A stretch of 43,055 bases of DNA from Desulfovibrio sp. (GTDB taxonomy: Bacteria > Desulfobacterota > Desulfovibrionia > Desulfovibrionales > Desulfovibrionaceae). The notes beneath the pieces were generated by a model. It searched no databases and was not told the DNA's origin. It saw nothing but the letters and a program-made list of their open reading frames with translations. Each line of letters begins with the position of its first letter. The stretch's first letter is position 1. A program made the translations under genes and the position numbers. The stretch lies in assembly GCA_031284485.1 (NCBI GenBank), contig JAISZT010000067.1:1-43055 (forward strand). The letters run 5' to 3'. Of the stretch, positions 1 to 6,874 are shown piece by piece.

Positions 1-2
1 CC

Positions 3-578
3 GTAAAATTTCTGGACAACATTGACGCCGACGTCGAACGGTTGCGCAGTCTGGTGGACAGAATGCTGCAACTCTCCCGGCTGGAAAACGTGCGGGCCGT
101 CAACAGGACGAAGTTCGTCGCCGCCGCTTTTTTCAAATCCCTGGCCGACAGTTTTCAGACGCAGCTTGCCGCCGGGGACATGCGGCTGGAAATGCGCGTC
201 CCCGAAGGTCTTGTCATGGAAGGGGACGAACTGCTGCTCCATCAGGCCCTGAGCAATCTTGTGGACAACGCCGTTGACTTTTCGCCGGCAGGCTCCGTCA
301 TTTCCCTTACGGCGGCGCTTTGCCAGGAGGGCCTCACCGTCACGGTACGGGACAGGGGATGCGGCATGCCGGATTTCGCCTTTGATAAAGCCTTCAACAA
401 ATTTTTTTCCCTCAGCCGTCCGGGGTCGGGCAAAAAAAGTACGGGGCTTGGCCTTCCCTTTGTGGCTGAAGTCATGTCCCTGCACGGCGGCGGCGTCCGG
501 CTGGCAAACGCCGAGCCGGGTCTGAAGGTGACAATTATCCTGCCCATGCGTCCGTCCGCTTTTGCGCCGCCGTTGTAA
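3..578 (+). CDS. Sensor histidine kinase, C-terminal part (5' end outside the window)
   Basis: The open frame enters from the left edge and runs to the TAA at 576-578, so only about the last 190 residues are present. The visible part begins inside the dimerisation helices (ERLRSLVDRMLQLSRLEN), followed by a HATPase_c domain: N box NLVDNAVDFSP, G1 box DRGCGMP, and G2 box STGLGLPFV. The phospho-accepting His should lie just upstream of the window. These proteins autophosphorylate on that His and pass the phosphate to a response regulator, presumably encoded upstream. The layout resembles CreC-type inner-membrane kinases, but that is only an impression. The gene is convergent with the Crp/Fnr gene on its right. 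Confidence 0.85.
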   Translation, partial: VKFLDNIDADVERLRSLVDRMLQLSRLENVRAVNRTKFVAAAFFKSLADSFQTQLAAGDMRLEMRVPEGLVMEGDELLLHQALSNLVDNAVDFSPAGSVISLTAALCQEGLTVTVRDRGCGMPDFAFDKAFNKFFSLSRPGSGKKSTGLGLPFVAEVMSLHGGGVRLANAEPGLKVTIILPMRPSAFAPPL

Positions 579-640
579 CGTGTTTCCACGTTTACAGCAG
601 TTTTGCCCGAACTTCCGTCGCCAATGGGGAAGCAGCGGCA

Positions 641-1348
641 TCAGCTTTTTTCACAGGTGATTGTCTCAATTTCCGCCAGTAGCTGTAGTGGATTGTTCAA
701 AGTGATTTTACGATGTGCGATAGTGACCAGCCCCGCTTTTTTCAGTTGTTGCAGTAAATCACTGACGGTAGGTTGTGTAGAACCGGTCATGGCTGCCATT
801 TGTTCTTGGGAGAGGCACATGTCGATACTTATTGGAGAAGTCCACGTTTCAGCGTCAGTCAGTTGATCGCAGGCAAGGGAAATAAGTAGCTTGATCAGCC
901 GAGCCATTACAGTAGAGCTGACCAAGTTACTGACAGTATCACCAAGATGCCTGATGCGCGCGCCCAGCATGGTAATGACCCTGCGGGCCATCATATAGTC
1001 ATGCGAGAGAAAGGCGTCAAAATCCTTACTGTTCATGCAATATACTTCGGATGGGGCGATAGCTTGCGCATTGGCCTTTCGAGGGTAGTCGTTAAGTACT
1101 TCTGAAAGTCCAAAGATTTCGCCTGGACGGCGCAGAAAGAAAATAGGTTCCTTACCCGATTCGCTGATGCTGAAAATACGAATCAATCCAGTCGTCACGT
1201 AGAAACAGGAATTGCCCCTGTCGCCTTCAAAAAAAATGATGTCGTTTTTTTTATATATTCTGCGTTGTGCTTGTGATAAAAAATTTTTTTTCTGCGACTC
1301 CAGCCCGGCAAAAAAATCCTGACTTTGGTGATGCCAGAGATTGTCCAT
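641..1348 (-). CDS. Crp/Fnr-family transcriptional regulator
   Basis: This 235-residue protein has an N-terminal cyclic-nucleotide-binding-type beta barrel (about residues 30-130, with FFEGDRGNSCFYVTTGLIRI and RPGEIFGLSEVL). A long dimerisation helix follows, then a C-terminal winged helix with LSQEQMAAMTGSTQPTVSDLL as the recognition region. No N-terminal Cys cluster of the FNR type is visible, so an oxygen-sensing Fe-S cluster is unlikely; the ligand is unknown. The ATG at 1348 has a good ribosome site (GGAGA, about 6 nt upstream). It is the last gene of the leftward tct/Apr-like cassette, 94 bases after the ferredoxin gene, so it probably regulates that cassette. This linkage is inferred from position only. 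Confidence 0.9.
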   Translation of the reverse strand: MDNLWHHQSQDFFAGLESQKKNFLSQAQRRIYKKNDIIFFEGDRGNSCFYVTTGLIRIFSISESGKEPIFFLRRPGEIFGLSEVLNDYPRKANAQAIAPSEVYCMNSKDFDAFLSHDYMMARRVITMLGARIRHLGDTVSNLVSSTVMARLIKLLISLACDQLTDAETWTSPISIDMCLSQEQMAAMTGSTQPTVSDLLQQLKKAGLVTIAHRKITLNNPLQLLAEIETITCEKS

Positions 1349-1393
1349 AATCTTTCTCCAGATGCCGTATTCGGAAGAACTTCAGGCACTTTT

Positions 1394-1443
1394 ATTCCAA
1401 TTCCCAATCAAGTATGCGTTAATTTTTATTTGAGAATTGGAAT
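1394..1443. repeat. Perfect 10-bp inverted repeat with a 30-nt AT-rich spacer
   Basis: ATTCCAATTC at 1394-1403 is matched exactly by GAATTGGAAT at 1434-1443, between the ferredoxin stop codon and the Crp/Fnr gene. In the transcript it could form a 10-bp stem with a 30-nt loop; in DNA it could be a pair of operator half sites. There is no U-run, so it is not a standard terminator. Confidence 0.5.
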
Positions 1444-1766
1444 TACCTGGTTCTGTTAATGCAGGTGTAGGAGAATTCCTTCCCGTAAATATCGCGGCAT
1501 TTCCAAGTGATGGATGTTTTACCCATGATGGGCCGTAATGTGGCTTTATAGTAGCCAATCTGATAGGGTATTTTTGTCTCCAGAGCGCCGGCCGGGCAAT
1601 TTTTAACGCATGACATGCAATCCCAGCATTCATTGGCGGCGCGACAGTATGCCTTGCCGGTATCGGGATGTACCGCCATGAGGTCACCGGGGCAGGCTTC
1701 TTCGCAACAGGATTCCATTCGTCCGGCGCATCCGGTGCATCTGCGTATGTCAACTTTAGGCGGCAT
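1443..1766 (-). CDS. AprB-like 4Fe-4S ferredoxin subunit
   Basis: This is a 107-residue cytoplasmic dicluster ferredoxin. Cysteines are arranged as CTGCAGRMESCCEEACP near the N-terminus and CWDCMSCVKNCPAGAL near residue 50. The widened spacing in the first motif and the CWxCxxCVKxCP second motif are those of the beta subunit of dissimilatory APS reductase (AprB), which is usually longer (about 150 residues). The start at 1766 follows a GAGGT ribosome site. It lies 26 bases after the AprA-like flavoprotein gene. The two probably form one electron-transfer enzyme, the flavoprotein handling the substrate and this subunit wiring electrons to a partner. True APS reductase activity is unlikely given the truncated partner and the transporter context. 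Confidence 0.85.
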   Translation of the reverse strand: MPPKVDIRRCTGCAGRMESCCEEACPGDLMAVHPDTGKAYCRAANECWDCMSCVKNCPAGALETKIPYQIGYYKATLRPIMGKTSITWKCRDIYGKEFSYTCINRTR

Positions 1767-1792
1767 GACAACTTACCTCATTGGGATGAGCG

Positions 1793-3565
1793 TTACGCTG
1801 TGTAACGGTCACCCGGGATGATTTGTTTGTAGGGCCTGGTAAACGTGTCTATAATACCGGTGGCAGGTTCGCGCCGGGTTTCAATGAAGCAGTCAAAGTC
1901 GACGTCATTTTTTTCCGGATAGTCTGTCCTTGTCTGCCAACCGGCCCAGCGCGTTTCCTTGCGGGCTTTCAGGTGATGCACAACGGCTTGCGCCACATCC
2001 ACCCGATCCATGGTTTCCATGGCCTGCATCAGTTCATGCAGATCTTTTGCCCTGAGATAGACAAACTGACTCTGAAGAACGGCAATATGGCGCAAGGCGT
2101 AGTCAAGCCGTTCTTCATTCGTACGGTAAAACTGGCTGAGGCCGCCTGCATATTCATCCATAAGACGTTGTAAGCGTTCTTTCATTTCAACCGGGCGGAT
2201 ACCCTCTTCGCGCCTGCTGAGAAACGGGGCAAAGACCCGTTTTTTTTCGCGGAGCAGCCGGGCGGTATCAAGAGGCGCCAGGGCGAGATCCTTTATATAT
2301 GCGACGGCGCCGCGCGCCGCCAGTTTTCCTTCGGCGCAACAACCGCCCACGAATTTGTTCGGGTTGCCTCCTGCCGTTTCACCCGCCGCGAACAGTCCGG
2401 GGACAGTCGTCATGCGCTGCATGTCCACCCAGTAGCCGCCGCCGGTGTGTCCGCCAAGTATATAAGGATCAGAACCGTAGATTTCGACAGGTTCCCGGGT
2501 CACATCCTGCCCTCGGGCGGCAAGAAAGAGAACAAATGAAGGCCGTTCGTTCAAGTAATCGCGCATCATGGCGGCGCTGTCCTCTGACGTCAGGTGTGTG
2601 GTGTCACAGTAACAGGGGCCGCGTCCGGCAAGCCATTCCTCCATAGGGGCATTGGCGCGAATATAACGTGGGGCGGCGTCGCCGCCGAGGTGTTCATAAC
2701 GGCTCATGATGCGTTCGCCCCTGGCGTTTATTATGGGAGATCCATAACCTACGGAGATAGTGTCAATAGGGCCGCAAAAGTCTTTGGAGCGAGTGGCGAC
2801 CCAGCGTTGTTCGAGGCTGGTTAATTCCGCGCCTTCCCGAAAACCCATGGCATAGCCGGAACCGACGCAATAGGGGCACATCCATATTTGCGCGCCGCTG
2901 TCGGTGGAATCGGCTGTATAAGATTTGTACAGCGTGCCTGCGCCACCAGTGGACACGACAGTAGCTTTTGCGCGAAAAATATAAAATTTGCCGTTGCGTA
3001 CGCCGAGGCCGGTTGCGCCCGCGCATCGCCCTTCATGCATCAGCAGGCTTGTTCCCACCACGCGATTGTAGACGTCAGCGCCGCTTTGAACGGCCTTCTC
3101 GGCCATAAGGGGCTTAAGTTGTTCGCCGTGAATGGAAATGTCCCATTTGCCGCGATAGCGGACATTTCCATTTTCATCACGCAATATGGGCAGCCCCCAA
3201 CGTTCCAGGTCGTGGACGGCTTCATTCAGCTCTCTGGCGTTGGAAAGAGCCAGGTCTTCGCGTAAAGGACCGCCGCCTACCTGCGCCCGGCTCCAGCGTA
3301 CGAGATCTTCGGGGGTTTTTCCTGCCGGAATGTATGTATTAATGGCGTCCATACCTGCGGCACATGCGCCGGAACGCTTGATTTCCGCCTTTTCCATAAT
3401 GATTACCTTGAGTGACGGGTCTATCCTTGCCGCTTCTATCGCGACGAAGCAACCGGCGTTTCCGCCTCCAACGATTAACAGATCACACTCAATCATGCAG
3501 GTTTCGATATCTTCAAGATCATCTGGTTGAAGATTCTTCATGCGGGGAGCCGGGATGTTTGCCAT
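1793..3565 (-). CDS. AprA-like FAD-dependent oxidoreductase (fumarate reductase/APS reductase alpha family)
   Basis: This 590-residue protein belongs to the succinate dehydrogenase/fumarate reductase flavoprotein superfamily. The FAD-binding motif DLLIVGGGNAGCFVAIEA is at about residues 28-45. The closest resemblance is to AprA: SGACAAGMDAINTYI, the VRWSRAQVGGGPLRED segment, and GKWDISIHGEQLKPLMAEKA, which parallels a conserved AprA region. A second FAD segment (GLFAAGETAGG, then GGCCAEGKLAA) follows at about residue 400. It is about 70 residues shorter than typical AprA (about 660). Its ATG overlaps the tctA stop by one base (TAATG), so translation is coupled. The neighbours suggest it acts on the carboxylate brought in by TctABC. 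The substrate is unknown; TcuA-like tricarballylate dehydrogenases are a functional analogy. Confidence 0.88.
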   Translation of the reverse strand: MANIPAPRMKNLQPDDLEDIETCMIECDLLIVGGGNAGCFVAIEAARIDPSLKVIIMEKAEIKRSGACAAGMDAINTYIPAGKTPEDLVRWSRAQVGGGPLREDLALSNARELNEAVHDLERWGLPILRDENGNVRYRGKWDISIHGEQLKPLMAEKAVQSGADVYNRVVGTSLLMHEGRCAGATGLGVRNGKFYIFRAKATVVSTGGAGTLYKSYTADSTDSGAQIWMCPYCVGSGYAMGFREGAELTSLEQRWVATRSKDFCGPIDTISVGYGSPIINARGERIMSRYEHLGGDAAPRYIRANAPMEEWLAGRGPCYCDTTHLTSEDSAAMMRDYLNERPSFVLFLAARGQDVTREPVEIYGSDPYILGGHTGGGYWVDMQRMTTVPGLFAAGETAGGNPNKFVGGCCAEGKLAARGAVAYIKDLALAPLDTARLLREKKRVFAPFLSRREEGIRPVEMKERLQRLMDEYAGGLSQFYRTNEERLDYALRHIAVLQSQFVYLRAKDLHELMQAMETMDRVDVAQAVVHHLKARKETRWAGWQTRTDYPEKNDVDFDCFIETRREPATGIIDTFTRPYKQIIPGDRYTA

Positions 3566-5067
3566 TATGTTTTATCCTCGGATGATTTTTTGCCGTTACG
3601 GGCCGTTTTAATGACAATATAAAAAGTCAGCGCCATGAGCAGAACCGCGACAGGTCGCGTCAGAAACGTGTAAGGCGCCTGTTCGGATGCGATAATGATC
3701 TGTTGAAGGGAAGTTTCCCATATGGGCGCGAGAATAAACCCAATAATCAGGCAGATTATAGAGTAGTCAAATTTACGCATGAAATAGGCAAGAATTGTAA
3801 AAAACAGCATAACTGCCACATCAAAAACGGCGTATTGAGCCAGATATGCTCCCATGACACACGTAAAGATTATAATAGGATAAAGCACCGGCGCGGGAAC
3901 CTGAACAGCTTTGCAAAATGTCTTCAGACCGAGACGCCCCACGCAAAAAAGAAAGAGAGTAGCGATAAGAAGATTACCGTAAATGGAATAAATGAAACGT
4001 TCGTTATGTTCAAACATCAGTGGGCCGGGTATCATGCCGTGGATCACAAATGCGCCGATAAGCAGGGCGGATGCGACATTGCCCGGGATGCCCAGGGTGA
4101 ACAGGGGAATAAGGCTGGCGGCGACTACGGCGCTGTTGGCTGATTCGGATGCCGCAATGCCTTCAAGGTTGCCTTTGCCAAAGCTTTCCGGCTGCGGGGA
4201 ATGCTTGACAGCCTGGTCGTAAGCGAAAAATGACGCCACAGGCGCGCCGAGACCCGGTAAGGCTCCTACCACCGTTCCTATAATTGAGGAACGAAAAAGA
4301 GTTTTTATATAAATCGCATATTCCCTCAGTGAAATGAAACGATCCGTTGGGAGTGACGAAAAAGATATGCGTTCCGCGTTGTCTTTCCGGTCAGCCTGCC
4401 GCTCCAGTTGGAGTATTATTTCTGAAAGAGCCAGCATTCCGATGCCGATAGGGATAAGGCTGATGTTGCGTTCCAGTTCCACTATGCCAAAAGTCAGACG
4501 CGGCATTGCGGAAACGGGCTCAATACCCACAGTTCCCACAAGAATGCCCGCGGCGGCGGCGATAAGCCCTCTGACAAGGGATTTTGTGCCGAGACCGGCG
4601 ATAATGGTCATAGCAATGCAGATAAGGGCGAAAATTTCCGGTGGCCCCATGTACAGCGCGACAGACGCCAGCGGTGCGGCGACAAAAATGAGTATCAGCG
4701 TGGAAAAAGCGTCACCGGTTACTGAAGAGTACAGTGCTATGCGCAGGGCTTTTTCGCCTTTTCCCTGTTTTGCCAGCGGGTATCCGTCCCATGTTGTGGC
4801 GGCGGCTTCCGGTGTTCCTGGTGTATTCAAAAGCACGCCGGAAATGGCGCCCCCAAAAAATGCCCCTTTATTTAAGCCGACTAAAAAGCCAATGGCCGCT
4901 ACGGGCGTCATGTAATAAGAAAACGGGATGCATAGCGCAATGGCCATAGGGCCATTTATGCCGGGTATGGCCCCGGCTATTACGCCTGCCGTGACGCCGA
5001 CGAATACGAAAAACAGATTGGCTGCGTTCAGCGTATCGCCGAATCCGGCGAGTATTGTTTCAAACAT
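3565..5067 (-). CDS. tctA: Tripartite tricarboxylate transporter, large membrane subunit TctA
   Basis: This 500-residue polytopic inner-membrane protein has about twelve hydrophobic segments, the size and pattern of TctA. Family motifs include AIPGINGPMAIALCIPFSYYM near the N-terminus, GVLLNTPGTPEAAATTWDGYPLAKQGKG at about residues 75-105, and the second copy of the GxPG signature (GTVVGALPGLGAPVASFFAYDQA) in the middle. TTT systems use a proton or sodium gradient to import carboxylates delivered by a periplasmic binding protein. The start follows an AGGAG site 7-8 nt upstream. It lies 32 bases after tctB and overlaps the flavoprotein gene by one base, so transporter and enzyme are almost certainly co-transcribed. 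The substrate cannot be read from the sequence. Confidence 0.95.
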   Translation of the reverse strand: MFETILAGFGDTLNAANLFFVFVGVTAGVIAGAIPGINGPMAIALCIPFSYYMTPVAAIGFLVGLNKGAFFGGAISGVLLNTPGTPEAAATTWDGYPLAKQGKGEKALRIALYSSVTGDAFSTLILIFVAAPLASVALYMGPPEIFALICIAMTIIAGLGTKSLVRGLIAAAAGILVGTVGIEPVSAMPRLTFGIVELERNISLIPIGIGMLALSEIILQLERQADRKDNAERISFSSLPTDRFISLREYAIYIKTLFRSSIIGTVVGALPGLGAPVASFFAYDQAVKHSPQPESFGKGNLEGIAASESANSAVVAASLIPLFTLGIPGNVASALLIGAFVIHGMIPGPLMFEHNERFIYSIYGNLLIATLFLFCVGRLGLKTFCKAVQVPAPVLYPIIIFTCVMGAYLAQYAVFDVAVMLFFTILAYFMRKFDYSIICLIIGFILAPIWETSLQQIIIASEQAPYTFLTRPVAVLLMALTFYIVIKTARNGKKSSEDKT

Positions 5068-5099
5068 TACGTTCTCCTTTCTTCATGGGGTTGCCTGCT

Positions 5100-5561
5100 T
5101 CACGGCATGGGGACGCCAAGGACGAAACGCATTGCCGCATAAACGGCCAGTACCGGCAGCACGGCCACGGCCGTCATGACCAGGGGCTTGCGTTGACGGC
5201 AGCACAGTTGAATTACCAGCATAAAGGCAATGCCCGCCGGGATAAAACCCAGTCGTGACATGGCCGGCATAAGCAGGGCGCATGGCAGAATAAAGCTGAG
5301 CAGACGCAGTAGGGACGCCAATGAAATTGAAGTTGCTTTGTCCGCATGCCTTTTACGTGCGCGCAAGTCTGAAAGACTCCGCAGTAGCCCGACAAGAGCC
5401 AGAATCAGTATGAATCCTGCGGCGATGTTGGGCAGTACGGATGCCGGAACGCCATAGCCGGGATATTCCGGCACATTGGCGGGTATGATCAGGAGCAGTA
5501 AGGCCAGACCGCCCAGCGCAACGATGCAGTAGCCCATAATATTGCGTCGCAATTCCGTCAT
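5100..5561 (-). CDS. tctB: Tripartite tricarboxylate transporter, small membrane subunit TctB
   Basis: This 153-residue protein has four predicted membrane helices: IMGYCIVALGGLALLLLIIP, VLPNIAAGFILILALVGLL, LLSFILPCALLMP and a long C-terminal hydrophobic stretch. It matches TctB in size and in its position between tctC and tctA. TctB is the poorly conserved accessory subunit of TTT importers. The basic loop after helix 2 (DLRARKRHADK) should be cytoplasmic. The start at 5561 has an AGGA site about 9 nt upstream, and the gene begins 26 bases after the tctC stop. Confidence 0.88.
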   Translation of the reverse strand: MTELRRNIMGYCIVALGGLALLLLIIPANVPEYPGYGVPASVLPNIAAGFILILALVGLLRSLSDLRARKRHADKATSISLASLLRLLSFILPCALLMPAMSRLGFIPAGIAFMLVIQLCCRQRKPLVMTAVAVLPVLAVYAAMRFVLGVPMP

Positions 5562-5587
5562 GTTTTTAATCCTGGAGAGAGATTGAA

Positions 5588-6529
5588 TTATTTGCCCGCT
5601 TCCCTTGCGTAGCGAGCGGAGGCCCTGGTCATGTAGTCGGTTGCGGCCAAAGCGCCGAACTCCACTTCACGCATGCGTAATTTTTCAGTAATAAAATTGC
5701 GAAAGGTTGTATCTTCAGCGAGTTTTTCAACAGCTTTGCGCAGACGGGCACGCACGGTTTCGGGCAATCCCTTGGGTGCGGCAAGCACTGTGTACATTTC
5801 CACGGATTCATCCCAACCCTGTTCCTTTAAGGTTGGAATTTCCGGCAGCACGGAAAGGCGTACGGGGGTGGTAGCCGCCAGCACTTTAAGTTTTTTGCTG
5901 GCTGCGTACTCAAACATGATGGCGCCGGTGTGTCCGAGATCGGCGTGACCACCCATGACGGCGGAAATGATTGACGGGCCGCCAGTGCTGGGCATGAGGG
6001 AAATTTGTACCCCTTCCCGCGCGGCGATGCGTTTTATGGCATCGCGATCGTCTGAGCCCTGAAACATGTAGGTCAGCCCCTTGCCTTGTTGTTTTGCCCA
6101 GGAAAACGTCTCTTTCAGCGTATTCCAAGGTCTGTCGGGCTGGCAGATAATTCCGCTTTGGTTCAACCCCAGCAGAGTAAAAAATTCAAAGTCGTCCATG
6201 GTGTACCTGGTGCTCGTGAAGTGGGGCGAATACGTGAAAGCGGCTGTGGCCGAAACCCCGAGCGTATAGCCGTCCTTGGGTGCGGCACTCAATTCTGTAG
6301 CCATAACGCTACCGTGTGAGCCTCCAGGCAGGTTACTGACCAAAACAGGTTGCCCCAGGTCGTTTTTCAAAGCATCAGCCAGGGCGCGGGTAAGTAGATC
6401 AATCTGTGCTCCGGGATTTACCATGGTCAACATTTTAACAGGGTGATCCGGATACTCGGCCGCCGCAACTGCCATGAGGGGCATCAGGGCCGTGACTACG
6501 CTCAGTAAAAGAGTTGACACCTTGCGCAT
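5588..6529 (-). CDS. tctC: Periplasmic solute-binding protein TctC (Bug family)
   Basis: This 313-residue extracytoplasmic binding protein is the specificity subunit of the TTT importer. I chose the ATG at 6529 because it is preceded by AGGAG about 7 nt upstream and begins a clean Sec signal peptide (MRKVSTLLLSVVTALMPLMA, cleavage probably near AVAAAEYP). A longer frame up to 6628 would bury the signal. Mature-protein features are typical of Bug/TctC proteins: YPDHPVKMLTMVNPGAQIDLLTRALADAL, then VVSNLPGG-type and VMGGHADLGHTG segments that line the carboxylate site. It is the first gene of the leftward cassette. A 345-base AT-rich region upstream, shared with the divergent ppiD-like gene, carries two palindromes that could be operators. 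Confidence 0.93.
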   Translation of the reverse strand: MRKVSTLLLSVVTALMPLMAVAAAEYPDHPVKMLTMVNPGAQIDLLTRALADALKNDLGQPVLVSNLPGGSHGSVMATELSAAPKDGYTLGVSATAAFTYSPHFTSTRYTMDDFEFFTLLGLNQSGIICQPDRPWNTLKETFSWAKQQGKGLTYMFQGSDDRDAIKRIAAREGVQISLMPSTGGPSIISAVMGGHADLGHTGAIMFEYAASKKLKVLAATTPVRLSVLPEIPTLKEQGWDESVEMYTVLAAPKGLPETVRARLRKAVEKLAEDTTFRNFITEKLRMREVEFGALAATDYMTRASARYAREAGK

Positions 6530-6606
6530 GAGATTCTCCTTTTTTGTTTTTGTAACACGGTTGCGACGTTGTTTGGTGTTTCCTACGTAAACGTCCGGCA
6601 AGAATC

Positions 6607-6622
6607 TATCAGCGTGCTGATA
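6607..6622. promoter_or_regulatory. Palindromic putative operator 1 upstream of tctC
   Basis: TATCAGCGTGCTGATA is a 7+2+7 inverted repeat (TATCAGC / GCTGATA), 78 bases upstream of the tctC start codon. A shorter copy of the same core lies 31 bases away, centre to centre (6640-6651). The arrangement suggests a dimeric regulator binding twice on one DNA face. Whether the linked Crp/Fnr protein is that regulator is unknown; the site is not a standard CRP or FNR box. Confidence 0.5.
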
Positions 6623-6639
6623 ATTCACAAAAAAAATTC

Positions 6640-6651
6640 ATCAGGGCTGAT
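6640..6651. promoter_or_regulatory. Palindromic putative operator 2 upstream of tctC
   Basis: ATCAGGGCTGAT is a 5+2+5 inverted repeat sharing the ATCAG-N2-CTGAT core with the site at 6607-6622. The 31-base centre spacing is close to three helical turns. Confidence 0.45.
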
Positions 6652-6737
6652 CCATCCTTTTTCAAATGATTCGGCGGGCAGACATATTTTGAGTTTCTGC
6701 TCTTTAATTTCTATAAAGTTAATTTATATAAATTAGA

Positions 6738-6766
6738 TTGATTTTATATGATTCAAAATTTAATAT
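6738..6766 (+). promoter_or_regulatory. Candidate sigma-70 promoter for the ppiD-glmS transcription unit
   Basis: TTGATT at 6738-6743 is followed, after exactly 17 bases, by TAATAT at 6761-6766, in an AT-rich stretch about 110 bases before the ppiD-like start codon. The match is moderate and the local base composition makes chance hits likely. Confidence 0.35.
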
Positions 6767-6874
6767 AAAGCCTTTTTCAAGTCACGAAATTTTATCGCGC
6801 CTCATTCCTTGAACTTTTGCGCAAGACCGCATATAATTTTTTTTCGAGAAAAAAATTCGTCTTCCGGAGTTCGC

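Larger units (their letters stand above)
6530..6874. promoter_or_regulatory. Divergent intergenic regulatory region between tctC and the ppiD-like gene
   Basis: The 345 non-coding bases become strongly AT-rich from about 6690 to 6800, unlike the flanking genes. Near the tctC end are two palindromes with a common ATCAG/CTGAT core, and near the other gene a plausible sigma-70 promoter; these are listed separately. A direct repeat of the type TTTGAAAAAGG occurs twice on the minus strand, at about 6656-6666 and 6770-6780. No small gene with a convincing ribosome site was seen. Confidence 0.6.
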
